A DNA stretch of 34,515 bases from an uncultured Acidobacteriia bacterium (GCA_903923395.1 CAIXXM010000129.1:1-34515); one strand, 5' to 3'. Counted from the first letter of the stretch, positions 18,330-26,735 are shown. Program-made: numbers and translations. Notes: generated by a model from the sequence alone, not told the origin.

Positions 18330-18773
18330 GACCAAGAATTGCCAGCGCGACTGGCAGTACACAAAACGTGGAGGGTTCCGGTGTTACAACGCCAGGGGTT
18401 CCTTCCACGGTAACTGTGAAGTCGAAGACGTTATAGGAATTAACCGGAATATCTTGGTATCCGGTGATCTGAACCGTGATGTCTTGAATAGTATTGCCGG
18501 AGAAATCGATTGTCGAAAGGCCGAAACGCCTGGCCTCCAGGTCACCGTTTCCACCGCCACTGCCGTTCGTTGCGGTGCCTATGACCCAAATGTAGTCCGG
18601 GTGCTGCCGTAGGGACAGCCGCTTCCGATGGACAGCGAGACGTTAACAGTGCCCCGGTTCACCAGATCACTGGCACCAGCGGTAGTACTCCACTGTCCAA
18701 GGTTGATTTCAGCGGAGGCAGCAATGCTGCATGCCATAGCGAGAACGATGGCGTGAGAGATACGATATGTCAT
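18271..18773 (-). pseudogene. PEP-CTERM-anchored secreted protein, interrupted by a frameshift
   Basis: The reading frame opens at ATG 18773 with a good AAGGAG site nine bases upstream and a signal peptide (MTYRISHAIVLAMACSIAASA). It runs through NRGTVNVSLSIGSGCPYGST and then hits a stop just after position 18600. In the neighbouring frame the protein continues as PDYIWVIGTATNG... and ends with a PEP-CTERM sorting signal: TPEPSTF, a hydrophobic stretch (CVLPVALAILGL) and TRR. One extra C in the CCC run at about 18601-18599 (minus strand) would restore about 165 residues. PEP-CTERM proteins are processed by exosortases and placed at the cell surface; no exosortase is in the window. The tail after TRR is longer than usual and overlaps the 3' end of the receptor gene by 59 bases. 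The break may be real or a base-call error. Confidence 0.72.
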
Positions 18774-18792
18774 CGGGGAAAGCTCCTTACCA

Positions 18793-19776
18793 ATGTCAAG
18801 CGGAAACATGAGGAATGGGACAACGGAATTCCAAAATCTTTCTACAGCCTTCTATTCGCGGGTGCAGCAGGACCCAAGACTCCGGCACTTATTCCCGGGT
18901 AAGAGCATGCGCTGTGCGATTGAGCAGTTCACTGCTTTCCTCGTGCAGTACTTCGATGGCCCGGCGGAGGAGACGCAGAAGCGCTGGTGGCTAAGTTTGC
19001 GGGAGTCGCATGCGCGCTTCAAAATCGGTCCGGCGGAGCGTGCGGCGTGGCTGGAAGATATGGCTGCGGCGCTCGATGACATTGCGCTTGCGGAACCGCT
19101 CCGGAGTGAACTGTGGCATCTGTTCGAGCAGTCCTCCCTTTATGTTCTCGGGGAGCGGAACCTGGAAGCGGGCGAACTTTGGGCCCGGCAGGTGGCACTC
19201 GATGACGCCGTTGCCGCGATACGGTCGCTGGACAGAGAACGGGCCATCCGGCTAACACAGAGCCTGCGGGACAGAAAGAGCGTGTTCGTTGGATTGCTGG
19301 GTCTGATGACGGCGAACCCGTTGTTTGTCCCCCATGTGAAGGAGCAACTACTGGCCGATCCATCGCTCGCTTCGGAACGCCATGCCGGAAGGGCACTACT
19401 CCATAATGCCTGCGCGAACGGATCCCTGCAGGTCGTGGAATTGCTGCTGCAAAGCGGCGCGGACCCGAATGTACGAACCGACGGCAGCCATACGCCGCTC
19501 TACTGCCTGGCGAATGAATATGGTGGTCCGGGTGGAGGCGGCATTGTGCGGGTGATGGTGCGTGCAGGGGCAGATGTCAATGCGCGCGATGGCGTGAAGC
19601 GCTGTGGTCCGCTGCACATGGCGGCAAGGCGCGGACATGTGGAGATTGCGGAGGCACTACTTGATTGCGGGGCGGATCCGCGGGCTCGGGACACGTCTGG
19701 GGGTACACCATTGCAAAGGGCGCTCAACTGCAAGAAGAGAGCCGTAGCCGCGCTATTGGCTGCACGGTTCGGTTAG
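18793..19776 (+). CDS. Truncated haemoglobin (group II-like) fused to ankyrin repeats
   Basis: A 327-residue two-part protein. Residues about 12-120 read as a 2-on-2 globin: [15 protein letters not shown] (Tyr21 at the B10 position) and a likely proximal histidine, His73, in [20 protein letters not shown]. Trp86 occupies the place of the group II hallmark G8 tryptophan. A helical linker follows, then three to four ankyrin repeats at about 198-327 ([75 protein letters not shown]). Group II globins bind O2 or NO; ankyrins bind proteins. The fusion suggests a haem-based sensor or a protein-tethered globin (inference). It diverges from the PEP-CTERM gene with only 19 bases between starts, and its stop overlaps that of recR by four bases. 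Confidence 0.85.
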   Translation: MSSGNMRNGTTEFQNLSTAFYSRVQQDPRLRHLFPGKSMRCAIEQFTAFLVQYFDGPAEETQKRWWLSLRESHARFKIGPAERAAWLEDMAAALDDIALAEPLRSELWHLFEQSSLYVLGERNLEAGELWARQVALDDAVAAIRSLDRERAIRLTQSLRDRKSVFVGLLGLMTANPLFVPHVKEQLLADPSLASERHAGRALLHNACANGSLQVVELLLQSGADPNVRTDGSHTPLYCLANEYGGPGGGGIVRVMVRAGADVNARDGVKRCGPLHMAARRGHVEIAEALLDCGADPRARDTSGGTPLQRALNCKKRAVAALLAARFG

Positions 19777-20372
19777 ATTTCGCGGCGGCCTTCCATGGCC
19801 TTCCACATTGTTACTTCATCGGCGAATTCCAGATCGCTGCCCACGGGAACGCCCATCGCGATGCGGGTAACTTTGATACCCAGCGGCTTCAAGAGCTTCG
19901 ATAAGTAGACAGCCGTTGCTTCGCCCTCCACCGTGGGGTTGGTCGCGGCGATAACTTCTTCGATGCTGCCATGGGCGATGCGATCCAGCAGGCTCTTGAT
20001 CTTCAATTGCTCCGGACCAATGCCGCGCAGAGGCGACAGCGCACCGCCGAGCACATGATAGAGTCCGCTGAACTGGCGGGTAACTTCGATGCCAACAATG
20101 TTATTCGGATCTTCCACCACGCAGACTACCTTCTGGTCGCGGTGAGGGTCACGGCAGTACATGCAAGTCTCGGCATCGGCGATGTTATTGCAGATCCCGC
20201 AGATGGTCAGCTTATCCTTCACATCGAGCATGGCCGTGGTTAACTGCTCCACGTCAGCGCGTTTGGAGCGCATGATATGAAACGCGATCCGCTGGGCGGA
20301 CTTCTGGCCGATGCCCGGCAGGCGTTTCACTTCGTTGATCAGCCGCGCGAGCGGTTCGGCAAAGTCAGGCAC
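19773..20372 (-). CDS. recR: Recombination mediator RecR
   Basis: A 199-residue protein of normal RecR length. It has an N-terminal helix-hairpin-helix ([16 protein letters not shown]), a four-cysteine zinc site (Cys58, 61, 70, 73 in [16 protein letters not shown]) and a Toprim domain ([28 protein letters not shown]). It acts with RecO (and RecF) to load RecA on SSB-coated single-stranded DNA. The start is GTG at 20372, three bases after the ybaB stop, so it is the last gene of the dnaX-ybaB-recR string and probably translationally coupled. Its stop overlaps the convergent globin-ankyrin stop. Confidence 0.97.
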   Translation of the reverse strand: MPDFAEPLARLINEVKRLPGIGQKSAQRIAFHIMRSKRADVEQLTTAMLDVKDKLTICGICNNIADAETCMYCRDPHRDQKVVCVVEDPNNIVGIEVTRQFSGLYHVLGGALSPLRGIGPEQLKIKSLLDRIAHGSIEEVIAATNPTVEGEATAVYLSKLLKPLGIKVTRIAMGVPVGSDLEFADEVTMWKAMEGRREI

Positions 20373-20375
20373 AGG

Positions 20376-20684
20376 TTAGAACAATCCCGGGGGCAGGCCC
20401 ATGCCGCCGAGCACGCCGCCCATCTTCTTCTGGGTTTCTGCTTCCACCTTCTTGAAGGCTTCACTGCAGGCGGCCACGACGAGGTCCTGAATCATTTCCA
20501 CATCGCCAGCAACCTCCGGGTCAATGGTCACGGCGAGCACCTGCTTCTGACCATCCATCTTCACGGTGACCATTCCACCGCCGGCGGTTGCTTCGACCTT
20601 GATCTGCGCGATCTCAGCCTGCAGGCGTTCCTGCATCTGCTGCGCCTGCTTCATCATGGACTGCATGTTTCCGGGTAATTTCAT
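20376..20684 (-). CDS. ybaB: YbaB/EbfC nucleoid-associated protein
   Basis: A 102-residue DNA-binding protein. The N-terminus MKLPGNMQSMMKQAQQMQERLQAEIAQIKVE and the core GGGMVTVKMDGQKQVLAVTIDPE are diagnostic of the family. The C-terminal helix is followed by a Gly/Met-rich tail (MGGVLGGMGLPPGLF) typical of many YbaB proteins. EbfC-type proteins dimerise as tweezers, bind DNA with little specificity and compact the nucleoid. The ATG lies three bases after the dnaX stop, with AGGA in the end of dnaX as ribosome site. The dnaX-ybaB-recR order is conserved over many phyla. Confidence 0.96.
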   Translation of the reverse strand: MKLPGNMQSMMKQAQQMQERLQAEIAQIKVEATAGGGMVTVKMDGQKQVLAVTIDPEVAGDVEMIQDLVVAACSEAFKKVEAETQKKMGGVLGGMGLPPGLF

Positions 20685-20687
20685 GAG

Positions 20688-22457
20688 CTATTCCTGCCAG
20701 GGTTCCTTCAAATCTTTGACTTGCCGCAATTCGCCGCCGAAGACTTCACGGAAGCGTTTCACTTCAGGGTGTTCGAGAGCGCGCGCGGTGGCAGCGTCAT
20801 CCTCCCCCATGGGCGCGGGCTTTTTCGCAATCAGCGCGGGAGCCGCCTTCACTTCCCCGAACACAATCTTAAACCTCAGGGTGGAACAGAGATGCTTCAA
20901 GGCAGCGGCAATTTCATCGCGGCCCAGATCCAACTGGAAGGATTTGGCGGTGGTGACCACAAGTTCACCGTTGACCACCTGCGCATCGGATTGCGCCATC
21001 GCATCTGCCGAGAACTGCATGCCGGTATCAATCAAGGCCTGATGCAGTTTCGCGCGCCAATCTTCGTCAGAGGAGGAAGGCGCGGCCGGCGGCGGGACCG
21101 GAGGCGCGGCTGCCTTCTTCAGACGGTCCAGCTCAAATGGCGAGGGACCGGCGGGCCGTGGTGCCGGGGCGGGCGGCGGGGGTGTTGCCAGGACGGGCCT
21201 CGGTGCGGGTGGCGGCGGCAGAGGCGGCCTGGAAAGCGACGGCGGTGCAGGCCGGTTCAGTGATGGCGGCGGTCCGGTCGGGCGCGGAGCCAGGGGTTCC
21301 ACAGGCGGGGGTGGTGGAGCCGTGCGGGTTTCTGTTCCGAGGGAAGCGAGCGCCTCTTCGATAGCCAGCAACTTGCCCGCCTGGATCATCTTCAAAAGCC
21401 CGAGTTCCAGATGGAAGCGGGGCTGCAGTGAAAACTGGAGTTCCTTGAAGAGTTCTAACGAAAACTGCAGGTACCGGGTGAGATCTTCCTCGGCAAAAGA
21501 CGCCGCGATCACGGCCATCTGTTCGCGTTCCGCCACGCTGGCCGCAAGCAGGCGGGTGTCTTTGCCGGCGATGCGGACGACGAGCAGGTTCCGCAAATAG
21601 CGGGAGAGTTCACGCGAGAAGTGCTGCGGACTGCCGCCGTTGCGTTCGAGTTCATCGACGAGGTCAAGCATCTTCGCGCCATTCTGGGCCGCCAGAGCAG
21701 TGGTGACCTGGGCCATGGCGTCCAAACCAAAGGCGCCGAGCAGAGCGCGGACCTGTGCCGCTTCGAGCTTGTTGCCGCAGCAGGCGATGGCCTGATCCAA
21801 GGCAGAGAGCGAATCGCGCACAGACCCTTCGCCCGATTGCGCGATGACGGCAAGCGCCTCATCGTCGGCTTCCACGCCTTCTTCCGCGCAGATGCTGCGC
21901 ATGCGGTCGATGAGGTCATTGAAATCTACGCTGCGGAAGCTGAAGTGCTGGCAGCGGGACGCGATGGTCGCCGGAATCTTGTGGCTTTCCGTGGTGCAGA
22001 GAATGAAGACGGCCCAATCGGGCGGTTCCTCAATGGTCTTCAGCAGTGCGTTGAAGGCTTCGTTCGTGATCTGATGCGCTTCGTCGACGATGAAGATCTT
22101 GAACTTGTCGCGGGCGGGCTGGTAGCGGACGTTCTCCCTCAGTTCCCGCATTTCATTGATGCCGCGGTTGGAGGCAGCGTCGATTTCGATCACGTCGACG
22201 GAGCTTCCTGTATTGATTTCCACGCAACTGGCACAGACGCCGCAGGGCTGATCGGTGGGGCCTTGCTGGCAGTTCAGGCAGCGCGCGACGATGCGGGCAG
22301 TGGTGGTTTTGCCGGTTCCGCGCTGGCCGGAGAAGATGTACCCATGCGCAATCCTGTTCTGCTGGATGGCATTCCGCAGCGTGGATTTGATGTGATCCTG
22401 ATTGAGTACTTCGTCAAAGGAATGCGGGCGGTATTTGCGCGCGATGACCTGGTACAT
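20688..22457 (-). CDS. dnaX: DNA polymerase III subunits gamma/tau
   Basis: A 589-residue clamp-loader subunit. The AAA+ module at about 1-365 has Walker A GQRGTGKTT (44-52), a zinc cluster with Cys60, 63, 72, 75 and 78, Walker B VDEAH (124-128) and sensor 1 (ILCTTESHKIPATIASRCQ). Residues about 385-475 form an unusually proline-rich linker (PPPPPVEPL, PPLPPPPAPRP and similar). A tau-like C-terminal domain follows from about 485, where the polymerase and helicase would be contacted. I saw no A-A-A-A-A-A-G slippery site that would make a shortened gamma by frameshifting. The gene heads the dnaX-ybaB-recR string and begins 26 bases after the SRP RNA. The region before the ATG is CT-rich without a Shine-Dalgarno sequence. 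Confidence 0.96.
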   Translation of the reverse strand: MYQVIARKYRPHSFDEVLNQDHIKSTLRNAIQQNRIAHGYIFSGQRGTGKTTTARIVARCLNCQQGPTDQPCGVCASCVEINTGSSVDVIEIDAASNRGINEMRELRENVRYQPARDKFKIFIVDEAHQITNEAFNALLKTIEEPPDWAVFILCTTESHKIPATIASRCQHFSFRSVDFNDLIDRMRSICAEEGVEADDEALAVIAQSGEGSVRDSLSALDQAIACCGNKLEAAQVRALLGAFGLDAMAQVTTALAAQNGAKMLDLVDELERNGGSPQHFSRELSRYLRNLLVVRIAGKDTRLLAASVAEREQMAVIAASFAEEDLTRYLQFSLELFKELQFSLQPRFHLELGLLKMIQAGKLLAIEEALASLGTETRTAPPPPPVEPLAPRPTGPPPSLNRPAPPSLSRPPLPPPPAPRPVLATPPPPAPAPRPAGPSPFELDRLKKAAAPPVPPPAAPSSSDEDWRAKLHQALIDTGMQFSADAMAQSDAQVVNGELVVTTAKSFQLDLGRDEIAAALKHLCSTLRFKIVFGEVKAAPALIAKKPAPMGEDDAATARALEHPEVKRFREVFGGELRQVKDLKEPWQE

Positions 22458-22483
22458 GGGAGGGTTTGGAGGAGCGTTCTAAC

Positions 22484-22584
22484 AGGCCCCGGGTGATCCG
22501 CGGCACACGGGCTAAACCACTACCGTTGCTTCCTTCCGGACCTGGCGGGGTTTGCAGCCGCCCGTTGCACGAAGCCCGAGACCT
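22484..22584 (-). ncRNA. ffs: Small bacterial SRP RNA (4.5S type)
   Basis: The minus strand contains the conserved domain IV core GGTCCGGAAGGAAGCA, whose GGAA tetraloop/asymmetric-loop sequence binds Ffh. The ends close perfectly: AGGUCUCGGG at the 5' end pairs with CCCGGGGCCU at the 3' end over ten pairs, giving a 101-nt hairpin, the size of 4.5S RNA with no Alu domain. It directs Ffh/FtsY-dependent insertion of membrane proteins. It lies 26 bases before dnaX on the same strand, matching the scr-dnaX order of Bacillus subtilis. A TAAATT eight bases before the 5' end is a candidate -10 element; no convincing -35 was found. Confidence 0.95.
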
Positions 22585-22680
22585 GAGCTTTCAATTTACC
22601 ACGCTCAAGGGTCCGGCCTGCCATTTTGCTCCCAACGTTTAGGAAACGCGGGGGCTGCGGCCAATCCCGTTGCGGAGAGT

Positions 22681-22698
22681 CGGATATTGCGGTATCCG
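22681..22698. promoter_or_regulatory. 18-bp palindrome upstream of ECF sigma/kinase genes
   Basis: CGGATA-TTGCGG-TATCCG is a perfect 6-bp inverted repeat with 6-base spacer, 79 bases before the sigma-factor start in a 193-base gap between divergent transcripts (SRP RNA and sigma factor). TTGCGG also occurs just upstream. It could be an operator for either transcript; no regulator is known. Confidence 0.35.
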
Positions 22699-22777
22699 GG
22701 GTCCGTACCAGTTCAGTACCGGCACCGAAAAAAGGTAATGCTTTCCCGCCGGAATCAGTGATCCAGTGTGAATATTG

Positions 22778-23365
22778 ATGGCATCCGCTCCCGCAGCAGC
22801 GCATTCCAAAGTCACCCGACTGCTTGCGAACTGGCGGGAAGGCGATGACAGCGCGCTGCATGAACTGACGCCACTGGTTTACGACGAGCTTCGCCGCATC
22901 GCCGGAGTTTCTCTTGCGCGCGAGCATGGCACGATCCAACCGACTGCCCTGGTGCATGAGTTTTATCTGAAAGTGGCTGGGTTGCGGGATGTTGAGTGGA
23001 AGAATCGCGCGCAATTTGTGGCAACGGCAGCAAAAGTCATGCGCAATCTGCTGGTCGACCGGGCGCGTCATAAGCTGGCTGCGAAGAGTGGTGGCGGCGT
23101 GATGGTGGCAAGTATCGAGGAAGTGGAACTGCCCAGCTTCGACCCCGCCTTTGACCTGATTGATCTGGACCATGCGCTGCGGCGGTTGCAGGTGGAGTAT
23201 CCGAGGCATGCGCAGGTGGTGGAACTGGTGTTCTTTGGAGGTCTGAACGCAGAGGAAGCGGCCGCTGTGTTGTCCGCGGAAGGCACCGGCACATCGAGGC
23301 GCACCGTGGAGAGGGATTGGCGCTTCGCCAAGGCCTGGTTGCAGAATGAGCTCTGTTCAAAATAG
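22778..23365 (+). CDS. ECF sigma factor, kinase-linked type (TIGR02999/ECF43-like)
   Basis: A 195-residue sigma factor. Region 2 contains ELTPLVYDELRRIAG, then IQPTALVHEFYLKVAGL where classic ECF factors have the acidic DAEDLVQETFLRV, then FVATAAKVMRNLLVDRARHK. Region 4 has YPRHAQVVELVFFGGLNAEEAA and RRTVERDWRFAKAWL. The loss of the acidic residues and the QPTALV segment are typical of ECF43-type factors, which in Vibrio (EcfP/PknT) become active when a threonine near here is phosphorylated. Thr56 is the equivalent candidate by eye. The next gene, a Ser/Thr kinase, overlaps it by 20 bases, so the kinase is the likely activator. The frame opens at TTG 22775, but ATG at 22778 is preferred. Confidence 0.92.
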   Translation: MASAPAAAHSKVTRLLANWREGDDSALHELTPLVYDELRRIAGVSLAREHGTIQPTALVHEFYLKVAGLRDVEWKNRAQFVATAAKVMRNLLVDRARHKLAAKSGGGVMVASIEEVELPSFDPAFDLIDLDHALRRLQVEYPRHAQVVELVFFGGLNAEEAAAVLSAEGTGTSRRTVERDWRFAKAWLQNELCSK

Positions 23366-25859
23366 AAAAACACCAACGGGAAGATCACGCCTGGAGAGGT
23401 TGTTTCTGCGGTGTGCGGATTTGCCGCGGGCGGAATGGGAGCAGGTGCTTGCCGTGGAGTGCGTGGATGATCCGGCGCTGGCGCAGCAAGTCAGGCGTTT
23501 GCTGGAAGCCGAGGAACAGAGCGGTGAGTGGAGCAGTCCGGTATGGCAGACGAGGCCGCTGCGATTCGGACAGTATCGTGTCAGCGGGCGCATTGGCGCG
23601 GGCGGCATGGGTGTGGTGTACGAGGCCATTCGCGATGATGCGGAATTCGATAAGAAGGTAGCGGTCAAGGCCATTCCGCCGGGTTTGATCACGGAGAACG
23701 GGGCCAGGTTGCTGCGCCAGGAGCGTCAAATTCTGGCGCATTTGGAGCATCCGAACATCGCGCGGCTGCTGGATGGAGGGACATCAGAGGATGGCGTCCC
23801 GTATCTGGTGATGGAGTTGGTGGAGGGAATTCCGCTGCTCGAGTTTGCGCGGCGGGAAACGCTGGGAGAAGCAGCGCGGCTCCGCCTCTTTTTGGCGATC
23901 TGCGAAGGGATTGGGTACGCGCACCGGAACCTGATTGTGCACAGGGATCTGAAGCCGGCCAACATCCTGGTGACGCCGGAGGGTATTCCGAAGATCTTGG
24001 ATTTCGGCATCGCGCGGCTGCTGGATATGCAAGCCGAGATCACCGTGTTGGGTGAGAGGGCGATGACCTTTGAATATGCCAGCCCCGAACAGATCTCCGG
24101 GTTGAGGATGACGACGGAATCGGATATCTATTCACTCGGCCTGCTGCTGGTGGTTTTGCTGACGGGAAATCCCCCTGCGAGAAGACAAACACAGGAGATT
24201 GAACTGCCCGGAGGCCTTTCGAAGGATGTGACCAGCATCCTCGTCAAGGCGCTGCAGGCGGAACCAGAGCGCCGTTACCGGTCCGTGGAAGCGCTGGCGG
24301 ATGATGTTCGGAACTATCTGGACGGGCGCCCGATCACAGCGCGCCCGCAGACCGTGTTTTACCGCTTGAACCGGTGGATTCGGCGCAACAAAGTGGTGGC
24401 CGGGGCGGCGTTGACGGCGGTGGCGGCGATTGGGGTGGGGATTCAGATGCGCCTCGAAGCATTGCACCGAGCCGAGCGTCGCTTCAATCAAGTTCGCAAG
24501 CTGGCTGATTCGCTGGTCTATGAACTGAGTGATGCCGTGGAGAGTGTTCCCGGCACGCTGGAGGCCAGAAGGCTCATCGGCAAGCGGGCTGTGGAGTATC
24601 TGGACAGTCTGGCGCTGGAGGCGGGTAATGAGACGTCACTAAAGAGTGATGTTGCCGCGGCGTATGCCAAGGTGGGACCGCTGGCATTCGATGTGCGGAA
24701 GGAACTGGCGCTGGATGCCAAGGCCGTGGGGCTGCTGCGGGAAGTGATTGCGGCGGAACCGGAGAACCTCAAGTACCGGCGGCAGTTCGCGGAGGCATTG
24801 AATCTGCTGGCGAACTCTTATCGCCGGGCCGGGGAATATGAGCGGGCTCTCGCGGCGTACCGGGAGGAAGTGGCGGTGTGTGAGACTACCGCGCATCGAC
24901 ATCAATCCAATCAAAGTCCGTCCAACCGGGGGGCGCTGGAGGACCTCGCCACGGCGTATGCGGAAACGGCGGTGTTGCTGCGCGAACTGGGCACGTTCGA
25001 GGAAGCATTCTCCTTCTTCCGCAAAGGTCCGCCGATCCTGGAAGAATTGATCCGCAGCCATGGGGATCATCCGCAATTCCGGTTCCTGCAACTGGTTAGT
25101 CTGTCATTTCTGGCCCGCGCTTACTCCGAGCGGGAGGAGCCCGCGCAGGCCATGGCCGCGGTGCGCCAGGCGATGGAAATCAATGCGAAGCTCATGAGCG
25201 CTGACCCGGCGAACCGCAATTATATCCGTACCCAGTGGGTGCTGTTCTTGATCCGTAGCCGCGCCCGGTTACTTACAGGGGATGTGCCCGGTGCGCTTAA
25301 AGATCTGCGGCAAGCGCTGCCAATTACTGAACAACTCTCCAGCAAAGATCCCGCCGACACCGGCTACCGGCGCGGCATTGCGATCACCTGCCTCGCGCTC
25401 GCTGATGTCCTGGTCCGCCAGAAAAAGCCAGCTAAGGCGGAGCGGCTCTACCGACGGGCAATTGAGACCAGCGAAGCGCTTTACACGGGTGACCCGAAGC
25501 ACGTGGAAACGACCATTGATCTGCTGGAGATGTACTCCAAAGCCGCGAATCTTGCCCTGGCCCGAAAGGATCTGCGGACAGCGGCTGCAGATGTCCACCG
25601 CGGTCTTGAGTTGCTGGAACAACGCAAACCCCTGCCACCGCAGTTCTTTCTGCAAACGAACATAGCGGATTTGTATCTGACAGCGGGGAAGGCGGAATTG
25701 CTGAGAAAGGAATCAGCGCGGCCGGCGGCTTACTTCCAGCAAAGTCTCTCGATTTGGGAACAGCTCCGAAGCAGTGGCAGATGGCTGCCGAAATATGCAG
25801 CGAACGAGGCAGCGGCGAAAGAGTCGCTGGCTGCCGTTAGTGCGTCATCGAGTAAGTGA
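23346..25859 (+). CDS. Membrane Ser/Thr protein kinase with TPR-like sensor domain
   Basis: An 837-residue protein. After a helical N-terminal segment, a Hanks-type kinase domain spans about 75-335. It has glycine loop RIGAGGMGVVYEA, the VAVKAI lysine, the catalytic loop HRDLKPAN (Asp201), DFG at 219-221 and YASPEQ before subdomain VIII. All catalytic residues are present. One membrane segment follows at about 350-368 (VVAGAALTAVAAIGVGI). The rest (about 380-830) is helical repeats of TPR type, e.g. DVAAAYAKVGPLAFDV and LANSYRRAGEYERALAAYREE, probably periplasmic and used for sensing or scaffolding. The ATG lies inside the sigma-factor gene, implying coupled translation and a joint signalling role. 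The last 23 bases overlap the convergent DUF4159 gene. Confidence 0.94.
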   Translation: MSSVQNRKTPTGRSRLERLFLRCADLPRAEWEQVLAVECVDDPALAQQVRRLLEAEEQSGEWSSPVWQTRPLRFGQYRVSGRIGAGGMGVVYEAIRDDAEFDKKVAVKAIPPGLITENGARLLRQERQILAHLEHPNIARLLDGGTSEDGVPYLVMELVEGIPLLEFARRETLGEAARLRLFLAICEGIGYAHRNLIVHRDLKPANILVTPEGIPKILDFGIARLLDMQAEITVLGERAMTFEYASPEQISGLRMTTESDIYSLGLLLVVLLTGNPPARRQTQEIELPGGLSKDVTSILVKALQAEPERRYRSVEALADDVRNYLDGRPITARPQTVFYRLNRWIRRNKVVAGAALTAVAAIGVGIQMRLEALHRAERRFNQVRKLADSLVYELSDAVESVPGTLEARRLIGKRAVEYLDSLALEAGNETSLKSDVAAAYAKVGPLAFDVRKELALDAKAVGLLREVIAAEPENLKYRRQFAEALNLLANSYRRAGEYERALAAYREEVAVCETTAHRHQSNQSPSNRGALEDLATAYAETAVLLRELGTFEEAFSFFRKGPPILEELIRSHGDHPQFRFLQLVSLSFLARAYSEREEPAQAMAAVRQAMEINAKLMSADPANRNYIRTQWVLFLIRSRARLLTGDVPGALKDLRQALPITEQLSSKDPADTGYRRGIAITCLALADVLVRQKKPAKAERLYRRAIETSEALYTGDPKHVETTIDLLEMYSKAANLALARKDLRTAAADVHRGLELLEQRKPLPPQFFLQTNIADLYLTAGKAELLRKESARPAAYFQQSLSIWEQLRSSGRWLPKYAANEAAAKESLAAVSASSSK

Positions 25860-26640
25860 TGTAATTCAGCACAATGCGGAATGCGAGGCCGGAGAATTTC
25901 TCGGGGTACTCGCCGTCATTGGCCCATTCCCAGGCGTCGCCCAAGTGCATGTTGTAACAGATGGCGACGACGATCCGACCGTTTTTGTCCCGGATGCAGC
26001 GCCATGCGGGGACATAGCCATCCTTTTCATAAGTTCGTCCCGTGGAAACGTACTGCTCGCCGGGGATTTGGAACTTCTCGTCGATGTCGTAAAGGTCATG
26101 AAAGATCGGATCGCTATCGGGAATATCTTCCACCACGGCATTGGGCAGCACCATGCCCATGCCCTTCATGAAACGGTCCCAGTCATCCTGACCGTGGAAG
26201 TGATCGACCATCAGGAAGCCGCCGCGCGCGATGTAGTTGCGAAGGCGCAGCGCTTCGGCATCCGTAAAGGCCCAGTTGGCGACGCCGACCGCATACATCC
26301 AGGGGAAATCCATCATGCGGTCATCACCAATATCGACGACATTGAGGGGGGAAGGCGAATCGATCCGGGTGAGGCGGCGCAGGACGACGAGACAATCATG
26401 ATCGGCGCGGGGGAAATCCTGCGACCAGCCGCCGCCACCGCGGCGATACCCGGAACCGCCGCCATAGCCGGTGTTGTAGCGCAGCCGGCTGAAGAAGAAT
26501 TCCGCAGGGGCGTTTTGATCGGATTGATCGTAGATTTGGAAGCCGGAAGTGGGCGCATTTCCGTAGCGTTGCCAACCGAAAAGTTCGACGGCAGCTATCA
26601 CCAGCAGGCAGACGGCAAGCAGCGGGATCGCCAGTTTCAT
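25837..26640 (-). CDS. Membrane-anchored DUF4159 protein
   Basis: A 267-residue protein with one N-terminal membrane or signal segment (MKLAIPLLAVCLLVIAAVELFGW). The DUF4159 pattern follows: FFFSRLRYNTGYGGG, then DYPRADHDC-like FPRADHDCLVVLRRLTRID, YAVGVANWAFTDAEALRLRNYIARGGFLMVDHFHG, and a C-terminal block with HLGDAWEWAND and FRIVLNYITYSMTH. The domain has a glutamine-amidotransferase-like fold in related proteins, and family members often sit near MoxR/VWA genes; its biochemical role is not established. The frame opens at 26676, but ATG 26640, preceded by AGAGGTG, gives the proper signal segment. It diverges from the multicopper oxidase by 95 bases. Confidence 0.87.
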   Translation of the reverse strand: MKLAIPLLAVCLLVIAAVELFGWQRYGNAPTSGFQIYDQSDQNAPAEFFFSRLRYNTGYGGGSGYRRGGGGWSQDFPRADHDCLVVLRRLTRIDSPSPLNVVDIGDDRMMDFPWMYAVGVANWAFTDAEALRLRNYIARGGFLMVDHFHGQDDWDRFMKGMGMVLPNAVVEDIPDSDPIFHDLYDIDEKFQIPGEQYVSTGRTYEKDGYVPAWRCIRDKNGRIVVAICYNMHLGDAWEWANDGEYPEKFSGLAFRIVLNYITYSMTH

Positions 26641-26735
26641 GGTCGGTAACACCTCTGTTATGCTGAAGCGTATCATGAACGGCCTGCAGGACTGTCAGTC
26701 GCAGGTAAACTTTTACAATACCGGGAAAAAGACCC

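Noticed and set aside
18300-18800. Replication origin at the skew change
   Set aside because: No DnaA-box cluster, AT-rich unwinding region or dnaA/dnaN genes were seen, so an origin is not called; the skew observation is kept as a finding only.
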